A DNA stretch of 43,481 nucleotides from a candidate division WOR-3 bacterium (GTDB taxonomy: Bacteria; SDB-A), in assembly GCA_016934535.1 (NCBI GenBank), contig JAFGSQ010000011.1:1-43481 (forward strand), in the 5' to 3' direction. Position 1 is the first letter of the stretch. Each line of letters opens with the position of its first letter. The position numbers and the translations under genes are program-made. Below, one piece after another: positions 7,527 through 17,806 of this stretch. The notes below the pieces were generated by a model. The model saw nothing but the letters and a program-made list of their open reading frames with translations. It was not told where the DNA came from and ran no database searches.

Positions 7527-9410
7527 ATGATTGGCATACTTTTTTCTTTACTAATCGGATCCAACTCCGCTCATTATATGATAAACGGGAATTTTGAACA
7601 GGATCTTTCCTTGGGATGGGAACAGTTCATCAATGCCTGGGGCGCTGAAATAATCCGCGGAACAAATTTTGACCCGGATCCCGATTTCGAAGTCAAGGTC
7701 ATCAAACCTACCGGCGGAGGGCACGTAATTCTGGGCCAGATTGCGTTCGTTCCGACAACAGACATCGTTTTTTCAGCTGATATTAAATTATTCGCGAGCG
7801 CCACGTCGACATCCTGGTCGGCAGCGGCTCTGGTGATAGGATATATAGACGCTGAAAACTCCCTGCTCGGTGAGACGAGAATATGCGACAGGACAAGCTA
7901 TTGTCCGTGGATCAGCACTCCGACGATACATCTGATGGAGGCTACAGACTCCATGTGGCATTATTACACTTTCAATTTGAGCGACGAACTAACCAATCTT
8001 TCCGGAATAAATCCTGATAATGTCCAAAAAATCAGAATAGAGCTTCTCGACACTTCTTATAATTGTTGAGGCGCTTCGCAATTGGCGGAGGTCTCCGCCG
8101 ACAATATATCTCTTTCGTATAGCGGTCCGAACCCGTACGTCTCAATCATCAGCAAAACAGTCCTGGATCTGACCGGAAACAATGACGGACATCTCGATCC
8201 GGGAGAAACAGCCGATCTGACAGTCACTCTGAAAAACATAGGCGGGGTGAATTTCTCCACCTTGACGGCAACTCTTGTCTCAGACGATCCGGATGTTTCT
8301 GTAACAGACAACAGCGCAATTTACGGGGTAATAGCAATAGACAGTTCCAAGACGAATTCATCTGATCCGTTCACCGTCGTCTGTTCCTCATCGGCGCAGG
8401 AAGGGAGGGAGGCGCTTCTGAAACTGATTCTCAGAGACGGATCTTACTGCGATACTATGCCTTTGACATTGACAATCGGCATGTACGATTATCTCGTCCT
8501 CAATACAGATCCTACTCCCGTATCCGGATTCATCATAGACAGCGTTCTTTCCACGCTCGGTTATTCAGGCGTTTACACAGTAGAACTGCCTTCCGATCTG
8601 TCCTATTTCAAGTCGCTTTTCATCTGCCTCGGAGTCTGGCCCGACAATACAATCATACAACCGGGCAGCGATTACGAGACGGCTCTTGTAAATTTCATAA
8701 ATTCCGGCGGAAACGTATTTATGGAAGGCGGAGATGTATGGTTTAACGACCCTCTTGCCGGAGGTTGTAATTTCGGTCCGCTGTTCGGCATACAATCTTC
8801 CGGCGAAGCTTCAAACAACCTCGGACCGGTGTACGGTATTTCCGGGGCTTTCACTGCAGGCATGAATTTCGGATACGCGGGAGAAAGCAATTTCATAGAC
8901 TGTTTGAATCCCGTGGGAAACGGATTCAGAATACTTAGAGATCCGAACGACAATTACAACTGCGGAGTCGCAAACCAGACTGCCGATTACAAGACAGTAG
9001 GCATGAGTTGCGAACTGGGTATGCTCACCGACTATTCGGGCGTATCAACCAGATCAGCTTTGCTGGATTCAATAATGAGATTCTTCGGAGAAGAGGCAAA
9101 TTCTGCCGAGGAAATTCCGATCAAGACGGGTCCCGTTAATCCGATTTCTGCTTTCCCCAATCCGTTCACCGAACGAATTCTGATAACTTTCACGGCACCC
9201 ACAAACGTTATTTCAAGAGCCGAAATATTCGACATATCAGGAAGAACAGTCCGCGAATTCACTTTCGGCGCATCCGGCGTTGACAGATTAGTGACTATTG
9301 AATGGAACGGGAAAGATGAACAGGGAAATGGACTTCCCCGTGGCGTTTATTTTGTTAAAGTATCGGCTGGCGAAAATTCGGACCAGGAAAAAATGATCTT
9401 TGTTGAATAA
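7527..9410 (+). CDS. Predicted secreted selenoprotein, Sec181 (copy 2); UGA recoded at 8067-8069
   Basis: A tandem paralogue of the gene at 5528, roughly half to two-thirds identical by eye, with the same 627-residue length and TGA again at codon 181 directly after Cys180. ATG 7527 follows GGGAG by 6 bases. The same domains appear in the same order: signal-like segment, CBM-like jelly roll (conserved GETRIC...YCPW gives Cys120 and Cys126), CARDB-like, GATase-like and C-terminal sorting domain (FPNPF, FDISGRTVREF, GVYFVKV). After the TGA the residues are GASQLAEVSAD, against GGSELAEVSAD in copy 1. Keeping the TGA, its spacing and the hairpin in two diverged copies argues strongly against a sequencing error or a decaying gene. 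It has its own terminator. Confidence 0.85.
8082..8101 (+). promoter_or_regulatory. Bacterial SECIS-like hairpin, copy 2
   Basis: GGCGGA (8084-8089), GGTC (8090-8093), TCCGCC (8094-8099), at exactly the same distance from its TGA as in copy 1. The surrounding 23 bases (8080-8102) are identical to 6081-6103, although the neighbouring codons on both sides differ, including synonymous changes. Confidence 0.85.
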
Positions 9411-9437
9411 AAAAGGGGGTGAAAACCCCCTTTTTTA
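9409..9437. terminator. Bidirectional terminator between selenoprotein copy 2 and the minus-strand cluster
   Basis: A run of A, GGGGG (9415-9419), loop TGAAAA, CCCCC (9426-9430), then a run of T. The A and T tracts also pair, so the structure can end transcription from both sides. Confidence 0.88.
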
Positions 9438-9581
9438 CCTTTTTTTATTCAGGTAGTATTTCCTTCTGTCGTCGTTAAATTTTTCAATTGAATATCTGAG
9501 CATAGTTCTGGGCATTTTCGTGCAGTGTTCATCCAGGAATTTTTCGAGGACAGGTTTGTCTTTCCTGCTTTCCCGGAACAT
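9435..9581 (-). pseudogene. Orphan tail resembling the C-terminus of a DNA alkylation repair (AlkD-like) protein
   Basis: Translating the minus strand from ATG 9581 gives 48 residues, containing LEKFLDEHCTKMPRTMLRYS and ending KYYLNKKR. The MPRTMLRYxIEKF pattern resembles, from memory, the C-terminus of AlkD-type DNA glycosylases. Everything upstream in the family (about 180 residues) is missing and is replaced by the end of the TonB-dependent receptor gene. I read it as a remnant left by deletion; a short functional peptide is less likely. Other frames here give no recognisable product. Confidence 0.45.
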
Positions 9582-9626
9582 GCGTTTTGCCTGAGTTCTT
9601 TTCTGATTCGGTTCAGTGTTATTTTT

Positions 9627-11996
9627 TCAGAACTCAAAAACGACTCCTCCGACTACCATTCTGCCCATCTGATATACGCTTTCAACATCCCCGTCTTCGG
9701 CGTAATAATAATCCCAAACATTCGGATGATTGAAAAGGTTTTCAACCTCGAAATAATAGACAAGGTTCCATGATTTGAAATACCACCTGTTTGACAGCAT
9801 GATGTCGAACCTCTGATAAGGCGCCACTCTCGCCGAATTATAGAGCTGATTCGGATCTGTTACCCACCTTCTCCATTCAGGATGATAAGTCACGGGGGTG
9901 TATGGTTTGCCGCCAAGATATCTGTATTTCAGAGTGTATCCTGATTCGTCAGCCGGTACGAAAGGTAGGAACGAGATAATTTTATACAAAAGCGTCTTGG
10001 AAAAATTCCGGTACCAGGAATCCTTCATGAAATCTTTTTTATAACCGGCTATAACTGTAAAAACGTTTCCGTAATCAAAATCCCAACTGTATTCCCTGTC
10101 GTTGTCGCGCGGATCGAAAGCTCTCGCAACCGAATATGAATAACTGATCGTGCCCCAGAAATTCTTCATGACTTTTTTCTGAAGAAAAAATTCGATCCCT
10201 TTGGCGTATCCCTCTCCTTCGTTTATAAAAACGCCGTCCCAGTCGTTCGGATCGGAAGTTGTGGAAGACCTGTCAATAGGAACGTCCCGGTAATGTTTGT
10301 AGTAGCCTTCCACAGTGATTTTTATGTCGTCTGCAAAAAGATGTTCGATTCCAACGACTGCCTGTTCAGTGTATTTGCTTTTCAAAAAATGGTTTTGCGG
10401 ATCGAAAGCGAGCTCGTACCATTGCGGGGATTGATAATGAATTCCGTATGCGGCGTTGAGATCTGTTGCGGGAGTCAGGTGAAAAGTCAATGAAAGCCTC
10501 GGTGAAATGCAATCGAATTCCGTGTAATCGAATTTGTCATATCTCAGGCCAAGCCCCAGCGTGAGAAATGAACCGGCATCGTGTCTCAACTGGACATAGC
10601 CTCCGTATTTCCAGGAATCCGCTTCTTCGTCAACGTCTATGACGGTGATATAGTCGGTTGTGTCTACGATGTTGCCCGATGAATCGTATATGAAAAGGGT
10701 GTCCGGTCTCGCCCATGTCTCGTAATGAAATATTACATTTTTAGCGAACGCCCCCACAGCGAGTTTAGTGTGCCTTGCGAAATTGATGTTCAGGTCGAAT
10801 TTTGCTGTATTTTCTCCCTCGTCGGAGTCGTTGAACAGGTATCTCCTGTCGAGAGTGTCTATTATGTCATGGTTCCAAGTGCTGTACGTCCTGGAAAGCG
10901 TTAAATTATAATAACCCAGTGAATACAGTGATTTAAGACTGGCTCCAACAGTGTATTGATCGGATATGGCTTCTATCGTCTTTATATCATCGTATATCTC
11001 TTCGTCCGCTTCATCAGAGCTCTCTATTCTGATCCAGTCTTTTCCGTATATTCCGAGAAACGTAAGCTTCCTCGTGTACGAAAGATCATACACAGCTTTG
11101 AAATGGACATTGTAGTAATGCGGAACGGCTGTCAATCCGAAGCTTGAAGCTATAAGAGACAAAAAACTTCTGTGCGCCGACAAAAGGAAACTTCCGTTTC
11201 CCAAAGGCCCTTCGACTGTTCCTCCAGCACCGGCCATGCTCATGTCAAATTTATAATGCATCTTGTCTCTGGCGCCTTCTCTCAAAGTGATGTCGAGAAC
11301 GCTCGAAGCTTTGTCTCCGTACCTCGCGGGAAAAGCGCCGGCCATGAAATCAATACTTCTTATGAAATCAGTATTTATGACGCTGACAGGACCTCCACCG
11401 GTTCCCTGCCATCCGAAATGATTCGGATTGAGCATTTCCATGTTGTCTATGAGAAATAGGTTCTCGCCGTAGTTGCCGCCTCTGACAATTATCTCATTGT
11501 TCTGATCCGATCCGGAAACGACGGCCGGCAAAGCCTGTACGGCTCTTTGAACATCGTATACCCCTCCTGGTTGAGAAATTATTTCCTCGAAATCCATACT
11601 TCTCGTCGAAACAACTGCGTCTTCTGGTTTTTCAAAAAATTTCGGCCTTACGGTTATTCCTTCCATCTGAATCAGTTCCTCTTCGAGTTCGAAATCGACG
11701 TATGTCGTTATGTTGGGCCTGACGGAGATTCTGCTTTTGAAAAGAGTTTTATATCCCATTCTCATCGCCCTGAGGTTGTAACTGCCGACGGACAATCCTT
11801 CGATAGAATATGAACCGTCAGTTCCGGCTATCACTCCGGTCAATATGTTGCCGTCTATGTCGAACACAGCTACACTGGCTCCAATCACGGGTTGATGTGT
11901 GTGAGTGTCTATTACTTTACCTGAAATGGAAACTGCCGCAGAAACAGCGCCTGCCGCAAAAATTATTAACAAAAATATTAATGCTAATTTCTTCAA
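9627..11996 (-). CDS. TonB-dependent outer-membrane receptor
   Basis: 789 residues. A signal peptide (1-20) is followed by a carboxypeptidase-regulatory-like domain (about 22-110; SGKVIDTHTHQPVIGASVAVFD), a plug domain (about 125-235; EEIISQPGGVYDVQRAVQAL, NEIIVRGGNYGENLFLIDNME, FPARYGDKASSVLDI) and a 22-strand-type barrel ending in the typical terminal phenylalanine (VFEF). It imports a large ligand across the outer membrane using TonB energy; the ligand is unknown. The start is TTG 11996 with GGAGGG upstream. It lies 15 bp downstream of the metallophosphoesterase gene, probably in one transcript. Confidence 0.92.
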   Translation of the reverse strand: MKKLALIFLLIIFAAGAVSAAVSISGKVIDTHTHQPVIGASVAVFDIDGNILTGVIAGTDGSYSIEGLSVGSYNLRAMRMGYKTLFKSRISVRPNITTYVDFELEEELIQMEGITVRPKFFEKPEDAVVSTRSMDFEEIISQPGGVYDVQRAVQALPAVVSGSDQNNEIIVRGGNYGENLFLIDNMEMLNPNHFGWQGTGGGPVSVINTDFIRSIDFMAGAFPARYGDKASSVLDITLREGARDKMHYKFDMSMAGAGGTVEGPLGNGSFLLSAHRSFLSLIASSFGLTAVPHYYNVHFKAVYDLSYTRKLTFLGIYGKDWIRIESSDEADEEIYDDIKTIEAISDQYTVGASLKSLYSLGYYNLTLSRTYSTWNHDIIDTLDRRYLFNDSDEGENTAKFDLNINFARHTKLAVGAFAKNVIFHYETWARPDTLFIYDSSGNIVDTTDYITVIDVDEEADSWKYGGYVQLRHDAGSFLTLGLGLRYDKFDYTEFDCISPRLSLTFHLTPATDLNAAYGIHYQSPQWYELAFDPQNHFLKSKYTEQAVVGIEHLFADDIKITVEGYYKHYRDVPIDRSSTTSDPNDWDGVFINEGEGYAKGIEFFLQKKVMKNFWGTISYSYSVARAFDPRDNDREYSWDFDYGNVFTVIAGYKKDFMKDSWYRNFSKTLLYKIISFLPFVPADESGYTLKYRYLGGKPYTPVTYHPEWRRWVTDPNQLYNSARVAPYQRFDIMLSNRWYFKSWNLVYYFEVENLFNHPNVWDYYYAEDGDVESVYQMGRMVVGGVVFEF

Positions 11997-12011
11997 TTTC
12001 CCTCCGGATTT

Positions 12012-13730
12012 TTATTTCATTATCAATATTCCGAAAGTCGCCGGATCATATTCAATCGGAGTCTGCCAGTCGGCGTTCGCGCTTCCCGGCTGTTTTCTCC
12101 TGAAATTCAACAACATCACATCTCCTGAATTCAGGACAAGTCCTTCAAACTGAGAAACCGGAATTTTTGCTTCGAAGACCCAGTAATCGTCAAGCACATT
12201 AACGGCGCTCTCGATTTCTCCGTTCCATTCATTGTCCCCTTCATAAGAACCGGATTCATTTTTTACGAGCAAGGCGTCGTACAGCGTGCCCAGCGTATTA
12301 CAGTAAATCTGGTACATGCATTCTTTTCCGGTGTCGGGCATAATAAAATAACCGACGCAGTCCTCCGAAAAAATATTTTCGTCGCGAATCGTTTTTTCGG
12401 CGATTATGGAACTCATGTCTTCTTCATGACACAATGCCAATAGATAAAGGTTTTGCGTGTCGTAAGCAAAATAAAATTTGACATCGTCAGCAGTGGAAGA
12501 AATCTCTCCGCCTGAAAAAAACACTGTCACAGGCTCTTTCCAGCAGTTTTCATCCCCCACTCCGTCTATTGTCATCGGATTGTCCACCCTGACGGCATAA
12601 GCCTTTCTTTGAATTCTCAAATTTTTGGCAAGCGAAAAACTCATATCACTTCTCACGGGATAATTTATACTCAGCGAAGGAAGAGGATAAAGATTTCCTG
12701 AGTTGTTGAAAATAGCTTCAAAAGAGACCGAATCTCCCGGTTCGAGGTATACTGGTTTTTCTGAAAACGAAGCCGCCCAACCCTCGGGAAGATCGATTTT
12801 CAAAGTGTCACTCAAAGGCAAGCCGGGCAAAAGATTTCTCACCGTAATTCTCACGGAGGCGTCGACTACGGAAAGATCGCCGCCAACCTGAACCGGCGAC
12901 ATTATTTCAACACCTTCCGTCACCGCTTTGTCGGCGAGTTGAATGTCAGGAACGGTCACTTGGTCCCAGGAATGAACGCCCTCAAGAGATATTACGGCTA
13001 TCTCAATATTTTTATCGTCCGCACTGACCATAAGAAAATGATAAGCAGGACCGAGAATTCCCAGATGGGTTTCAGCCCCGGAACTGCCTACGCCGGTGTA
13101 TTTTATTCCGTCAATTTCGGCGCTGAAATATATGTGGTAATGGCCCGTAAAAACCGCGTCTACTCCGTATTTGACAAAAAGATCGTGAAGAGGCTCATCT
13201 TGCCCCTGAGAAAGTGTTTCAAACCAGAATGGCTTGTGATAAAAAACAAAAATCTGACTGGCTTCGCTGTTTTTTTTCAGGTCCTCTTCGAGCCATTCAA
13301 TCTGATCGCGGGAGTATTCCGATGAATTTTCAAGGCGCGAATTGTCCAGAACAATAAAATGAAACTTTCCATGGTCAAAACTATAATACGGTTCTCCGAC
13401 CATTGACCTGTAAATCGCATCCTGAACGTCGTTTGTTATGTCATGATTTCCCGGCGTGAAATAGAAAGGGCACGACAGGTTTCTTATGTGAGGGAGCAGT
13501 TCGTTCCATTCTTCCGTAATTTCCTGCTCGTTTTCGCTGTAACCTTCAATGAGGTCGCCGACGTTAATTATTAGGTCCGGATCGAGCATGTCGGCCTGAA
13601 CCAGAGCTTTTTCAAACACGCCTTCAACGTGCCCGCCTGTTCTGTCTCCCATGACGGCAAAGTGAATGTCAGCAGAAAAAACATTCGTTGCCAGGAAAGC
13701 AAAGAAAATAATCGCCAAAAGTTTTTTCAC
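12012..13730 (-). CDS. Secreted calcineurin-like metallophosphoesterase with C-terminal CBM9/DOMON-like domain
   Basis: 572 residues. After a signal peptide (about 1-19) comes a metallophosphoesterase domain with all metal-binding blocks: MGDRTGG, NVGDLIEG, TPGNHD, and TGHYHIYF near residue 200. A middle Ig-like stretch leads to a CBM9/DOMON-like module (about 375-572; MTIDGVGDENCWKEP, FYFAYDTQNLYLLALCHEED). It is probably a periplasmic or surface phosphoesterase; the substrate is unknown. The start GTG 13730 has a strong AGGAGG 4 bases away. The TonB receptor follows 15 bp downstream, which suggests joint use in nutrient scavenging (inference). Confidence 0.87.
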   Translation of the reverse strand: MKKLLAIIFFAFLATNVFSADIHFAVMGDRTGGHVEGVFEKALVQADMLDPDLIINVGDLIEGYSENEQEITEEWNELLPHIRNLSCPFYFTPGNHDITNDVQDAIYRSMVGEPYYSFDHGKFHFIVLDNSRLENSSEYSRDQIEWLEEDLKKNSEASQIFVFYHKPFWFETLSQGQDEPLHDLFVKYGVDAVFTGHYHIYFSAEIDGIKYTGVGSSGAETHLGILGPAYHFLMVSADDKNIEIAVISLEGVHSWDQVTVPDIQLADKAVTEGVEIMSPVQVGGDLSVVDASVRITVRNLLPGLPLSDTLKIDLPEGWAASFSEKPVYLEPGDSVSFEAIFNNSGNLYPLPSLSINYPVRSDMSFSLAKNLRIQRKAYAVRVDNPMTIDGVGDENCWKEPVTVFFSGGEISSTADDVKFYFAYDTQNLYLLALCHEEDMSSIIAEKTIRDENIFSEDCVGYFIMPDTGKECMYQIYCNTLGTLYDALLVKNESGSYEGDNEWNGEIESAVNVLDDYWVFEAKIPVSQFEGLVLNSGDVMLLNFRRKQPGSANADWQTPIEYDPATFGILIMK

Positions 13731-13747
13731 GTGTCCTCCTAATAAGT

Positions 13748-16700
13748 TCAGTATAGGCTGTAGTAGTTTTTATCCTTTATAACAGCACCTTTCTCAAGAT
13801 TTCTCAATTTGAATTCGTAGTCTTTCCTTTTCTTTTTTTTGTTGATTTCACATATCAATTTCAACGCTTCTTTTCTGTATTTTTCCGTTTTTTCCATTGG
13901 AATTCCGATCGAACCTTGTCCCGTCAAACAAAACTCCCACAATCTGTAAAGCACTTCAGCTCTCGCTTCTCTGTTCGTGTAAGTATCCAGCATTTTCTCC
14001 GTTTCTTTAAAAGAAGTCAATTTCTCCCGGGAGTTTTTTGCCGTCAAAAATTCAATTCTCCTTTTTACTATTTCAGACATGAAAATCCATTCCCGGTTTC
14101 CAATTTCAGACGCCGTTTTTTCTGACTTTTCTATATATTCATGCGCTTCGGTCATTTTTTCCATCTTGAAATATAAGGATGCAAGATTGTAAAACGAATT
14201 TATTTGAAGTATTTTTAAACTTAAATCTGACGCTATTTCAGCGCTCTTATTGTAAGCGACAACCGCCTCGTGGTTTTTTCCAAGAAAACTGTGATAGTTC
14301 CCAAATCCTGCCAAAGCATAAGCCATGCCGATTTTGTCGTGAAGTTCAAAATTGAGAAGTAACTGTTTTCTCAGGCACTCCATGTACTTTATAAAGTCTT
14401 CATTTTTAAGATAAAGAACAGACAAGTTTCCGTAAACAGTCGCAATCATTTTTTTGTCGCCCGTTTCCTTTGCCATTTTCAAACTTCTCTCGTACACTTC
14501 AAATGCTTCATCAATACGATCGAGATTCCTGTAACAGATGCCTAAATTCGGCAATATTCTGGACATCATTAGTTTATCGTTGTCTTTTTCTGACAGCTGA
14601 AAAGCCTTCAAATTATACGTCAGCGATTTCAAGAACCCGTTCATTCTCAAATAAACACGGGCCATGTTGAAATATGCCTTTATCACAGCTTCGTCATTTT
14701 TTAAACTCCTGGCGCTTCTCAGATTTCTGGTGAAGCAATCCAGAGCCTCAACGAAACGGTTTTTCAAAAAAAGCGATTCACCTTTAAGTGACTCCACATT
14801 AACCGTTTTTACATACTTTTTGTTCTTTTTATAAATTTCAAGCGCTTCTTCTATGTAAACATCAGCCTCGTTCGTCTTGTTTAAATTCAGTTTGATTCTC
14901 GCAAGATTTTCAAGAGCCTCGCCTTCGTATTTTTTGTAAGCATTTTCTCTTATAATTTTCAGAGAGATTTCACCGTTTGCTTCAGAGCTTTCCCTTTCTC
15001 CTATAATGCTCTGGACTCCGGACAGATCCAGAAGATTCTTCACATACAAGGGTTTGTAACTGCCATCCTTTATGATTTTGTCTCTGAGAATTTTATCCAG
15101 GTCCCCGAAATATTTCCGTGCCTTGAGGATTTCAAATCTTTTTTTGAAGACCTCCCCGGCTTTTTCAAGATATTCGATTTTTCTTTCGCTTTCGTCTGTT
15201 TTCAAATAGTGGCGGCAAATTTCACCGCAGTATTCTTCATTTTTATTCTGCCGTTTTCTTATCATAGCTTCTGCGTAAGCCTTATGAATTATCTTTCTGT
15301 TTTCTATAAGAAGAGTTTCATAAACAGCGTCTCTGAAAAACATACTGGAAAATCTGAAAACACTTTTTTCAGTCCGGTATATGACGCCCTCATTCTCCAA
15401 ATCAGTCAACAAAGAAGCAGTTTCATCCCGAAATCCAATGGTTTTAACAACTTCATCTATCAAATCATTTTCAAAGTGCTCGCCTGAAACTGAAAGCACC
15501 TGAAGTAATATTCTCTTTTCTTCTTCGAAATTATCCAGCCTCGACAGCATGAGGGACTTCAGGGACGACGGAAAAGTATCATTTTCCATAAAATCATTTC
15601 TTTTGATGCTTTTTGCCAGTTTACACAATTCAACCAGAAAAAGCGGATTTCCCTCAGCTTTCCTGATAATCTCGTTTTTTATGACGTCTTCAAATATATT
15701 TTTACCTGTGGCTGAATCAATCAGTTTCTCAGAATAGGTCTCATTCAGAGGTTCCATTTCGATTTTCTTCACCACTGCGCCAGACAGGCCAAAATTATCA
15801 TGATTTTTATCGCGCGATGTAAATATAAATACATACGAACCCGTGTGTTCGTCTTCCGATCTGAATTTCAAAGCATCCAGCACAGATTTTAAAGCCGAAA
15901 CATCGGATTCATCCGACTCATGGAAATCTTCAACGATGACAATCAATGAGCTCGATTTTATAAAAGCGTGCTGAGCTGTTGCTTTTATAAAATTCACAAG
16001 CGCCTGACGCGACGATATAAAATCGTTTTCCGAATTTCCGTAACTTTGGACATCTCTCTCTTTGGCAAAAAACAGCCCTATCATTTCGTGTTTTATTCGT
16101 TCATCCGCCATACAGGAATGAATCCAATTTGAAATTTTCTTTTCTACCTCTTCTTTTCTGTCTTCTATATTAATACCCAATTTTTCCCGAATCAGACCGT
16201 CGACAAATCCAAATCGCGTTTTTTTCACCATAGAACAAATCCCGAAAAGGATTTCTTCTCCATTCAAATCGGATTTGATGAGTTCATTTACTAGTCTGGA
16301 TTTTCCTATTCCGGAAGGTCCCGATATGAAAATAAAATAGAACCTGTTTTCTTCTGAGAAACCGGACTTCGTTGTCTTCGATTTATTGATTGTTTCTTTT
16401 ATATCCGAAAGCTCTTTTTCTCTGTCGACAAAAGTATTGAAGAATTTATCACCTCTAAAATCACATTTTTTTATGCCTTTTATCAAGCTGGTCTCAATCT
16501 TTTTTGATTTGCCTTTCAGTTTTAAATCGCCGAAAGGTTCAAATTCAAAACAGTCCGTCAAAGAATCCGCAAGCATATTAGGAACAAGTATTCGGTTCAA
16601 AGGAGCTCTTTCTTCAAGTCTAGATGCAATGTTTACTGAATCTCCGTAAACCGTGAAATCACCTTCTCTCTTCTCTCCTATCTTGCCTGTGGTCACCAAT

Positions 16701-17125
16701 CCGTAATTTATTCCGACCCTCAAAGAAATGTTGAAATCTCTGTACTCATCGTCATTTTTTATTATTCTGTTGAACGTCGCTACCTTATCGATCATTTCAA
16801 AACCCGACATGATGGCTCTCTCGGCATCTCTTTCACTCGCCTTTTTTGCGCCGAAAAGAGCCATTATCCTGTCTCCTTCGTATTTATCTACATATCCGCC
16901 GTAATTCTTGACACATGCGGTTAGAACTTGCATCAGTTTGTCGGCCAGCAGTCTGATTTTTTCAGGATCAAGTTTTTCTGATATGGCAGTAAATCCATTC
17001 ACATCAGCAAAGAGTATTCCTACGTCTCTTCTCTCGCCGTCCAGAAGTTTTAAACATGAAGACTGTGATTGATTCCCTCGTAAAAAAGAATCGTTTATCA
17101 GTTTATCTATGTCATCGAAAATCAT
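13748..17125 (-). CDS. Class III adenylate/guanylate cyclase fused to AAA/STAND ATPase and TPR repeats
   Basis: 1125 residues. A class III cyclase domain (about 30-215) has the metal-binding aspartates in ILFADVNGFT and KYEGDRIMALFG. A predicted ATPase (about 230-560) follows, with Walker A GPSGIGKSR and Walker B-like SLIVIVEDF, then many TPR repeats (about 640-1060; for example MSRILPNLGICYRNLDRIDE and YGNLSVLYLKNED). This is a signalling or scaffold protein that could make a cyclic nucleotide in response to ligand or partner binding. ATP against GTP preference is not clear. It is cytosolic, with no signal peptide. The stop is TGA. The start ATG 17125 lacks a clear ribosome site. Confidence 0.9.
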   Translation of the reverse strand: MIFDDIDKLINDSFLRGNQSQSSCLKLLDGERRDVGILFADVNGFTAISEKLDPEKIRLLADKLMQVLTACVKNYGGYVDKYEGDRIMALFGAKKASERDAERAIMSGFEMIDKVATFNRIIKNDDEYRDFNISLRVGINYGLVTTGKIGEKREGDFTVYGDSVNIASRLEERAPLNRILVPNMLADSLTDCFEFEPFGDLKLKGKSKKIETSLIKGIKKCDFRGDKFFNTFVDREKELSDIKETINKSKTTKSGFSEENRFYFIFISGPSGIGKSRLVNELIKSDLNGEEILFGICSMVKKTRFGFVDGLIREKLGINIEDRKEEVEKKISNWIHSCMADERIKHEMIGLFFAKERDVQSYGNSENDFISSRQALVNFIKATAQHAFIKSSSLIVIVEDFHESDESDVSALKSVLDALKFRSEDEHTGSYVFIFTSRDKNHDNFGLSGAVVKKIEMEPLNETYSEKLIDSATGKNIFEDVIKNEIIRKAEGNPLFLVELCKLAKSIKRNDFMENDTFPSSLKSLMLSRLDNFEEEKRILLQVLSVSGEHFENDLIDEVVKTIGFRDETASLLTDLENEGVIYRTEKSVFRFSSMFFRDAVYETLLIENRKIIHKAYAEAMIRKRQNKNEEYCGEICRHYLKTDESERKIEYLEKAGEVFKKRFEILKARKYFGDLDKILRDKIIKDGSYKPLYVKNLLDLSGVQSIIGERESSEANGEISLKIIRENAYKKYEGEALENLARIKLNLNKTNEADVYIEEALEIYKKNKKYVKTVNVESLKGESLFLKNRFVEALDCFTRNLRSARSLKNDEAVIKAYFNMARVYLRMNGFLKSLTYNLKAFQLSEKDNDKLMMSRILPNLGICYRNLDRIDEAFEVYERSLKMAKETGDKKMIATVYGNLSVLYLKNEDFIKYMECLRKQLLLNFELHDKIGMAYALAGFGNYHSFLGKNHEAVVAYNKSAEIASDLSLKILQINSFYNLASLYFKMEKMTEAHEYIEKSEKTASEIGNREWIFMSEIVKRRIEFLTAKNSREKLTSFKETEKMLDTYTNREARAEVLYRLWEFCLTGQGSIGIPMEKTEKYRKEALKLICEINKKKKRKDYEFKLRNLEKGAVIKDKNYYSLY

Positions 17126-17161
17126 ATCAGTAATAATTATATTCTTTTTATTCGATCATTA

Positions 17162-17806
17162 TTATAAGAAATGTCTGATACTTTTACATTCCTTTGAAAA
17201 AATATCTGCGATTCTTACCGGTTCCGGAAGTCTGTATGAAGACAGTTTCAAAACTATGTCAGCCGCCCTGAGAGGAGTCATCATGTGTCCGGGAGACACG
17301 AGAACCGGTTTTACGCCATCTTTTGTCCTCAAGGCATATCCCATTGTCTTTCCGTTTAATATGACCGGGCTTTTACCGCCCCTTTTCGTTTCGGGTTCTT
17401 CGTATTCTCCGCAGAGCCTGCTCTTGGCGCAACCAATCGAAGGTTTATTGAGAATGACACCGAGATGACAGGCGATGCCGAAAAACCTCGGATGTAATAT
17501 ACCCTGTCCGTCGACTATCAAAAGATCGGGTTTTATTTCGAGTTTTCTGAAAGCCGCTATGAGCGCGGGGATCTCTCTGAAAGACAAAAATCCGGGTAAG
17601 TATGGAAATTCCGCTTTACGAATGTCGAATTTCTTTTCAACAGTTACACATTCAGGATATTTCATCAGCACCACCGCTCCGATAATCATATCCTTTTCGA
17701 ACGCACAGTCGAAACCGGCGACAAATTCCATCTTGCCTGTAAAACATTTTAAAGACACACGTGTTCGCAGTTTTTCCTGAATTGATTTAAGTCTCGCGCA
17801 GTCCAA
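17162..17806 (-). CDS. nfi: Endonuclease V (deoxyinosine-specific)
   Basis: 214 residues, the normal length. The active-site motifs are all present: VAGFDCAF (Asp33), the family signature FPYLPGFLSFRE (Glu78), and LIVDGQGILHPRFFG (Asp99), which also forms part of the base-recognition region. Endonuclease V nicks DNA (or RNA) near deaminated adenine. The start is TTG 17806 with AGGAG upstream, inside the last codons of the DUF402 gene (20-bp overlap), so the two are probably translationally coupled. Confidence 0.93.
   Translation of the reverse strand: MDCARLKSIQEKLRTRVSLKCFTGKMEFVAGFDCAFEKDMIIGAVVLMKYPECVTVEKKFDIRKAEFPYLPGFLSFREIPALIAAFRKLEIKPDLLIVDGQGILHPRFFGIACHLGVILNKPSIGCAKSRLCGEYEEPETKRGGKSPVILNGKTMGYALRTKDGVKPVLVSPGHMMTPLRAADIVLKLSSYRLPEPVRIADIFSKECKSIRHFL

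Noticed and set aside
6068-8069. TGA at 6068 and 8067 as sequencing errors, pseudogene stops or a genome-wide UGA reassignment
   Set aside because: Two diverged copies keep the same TGA, spacing and hairpin, and both frames stay open for over 440 codons with conserved domains. At least six other genes here end normally in TGA.
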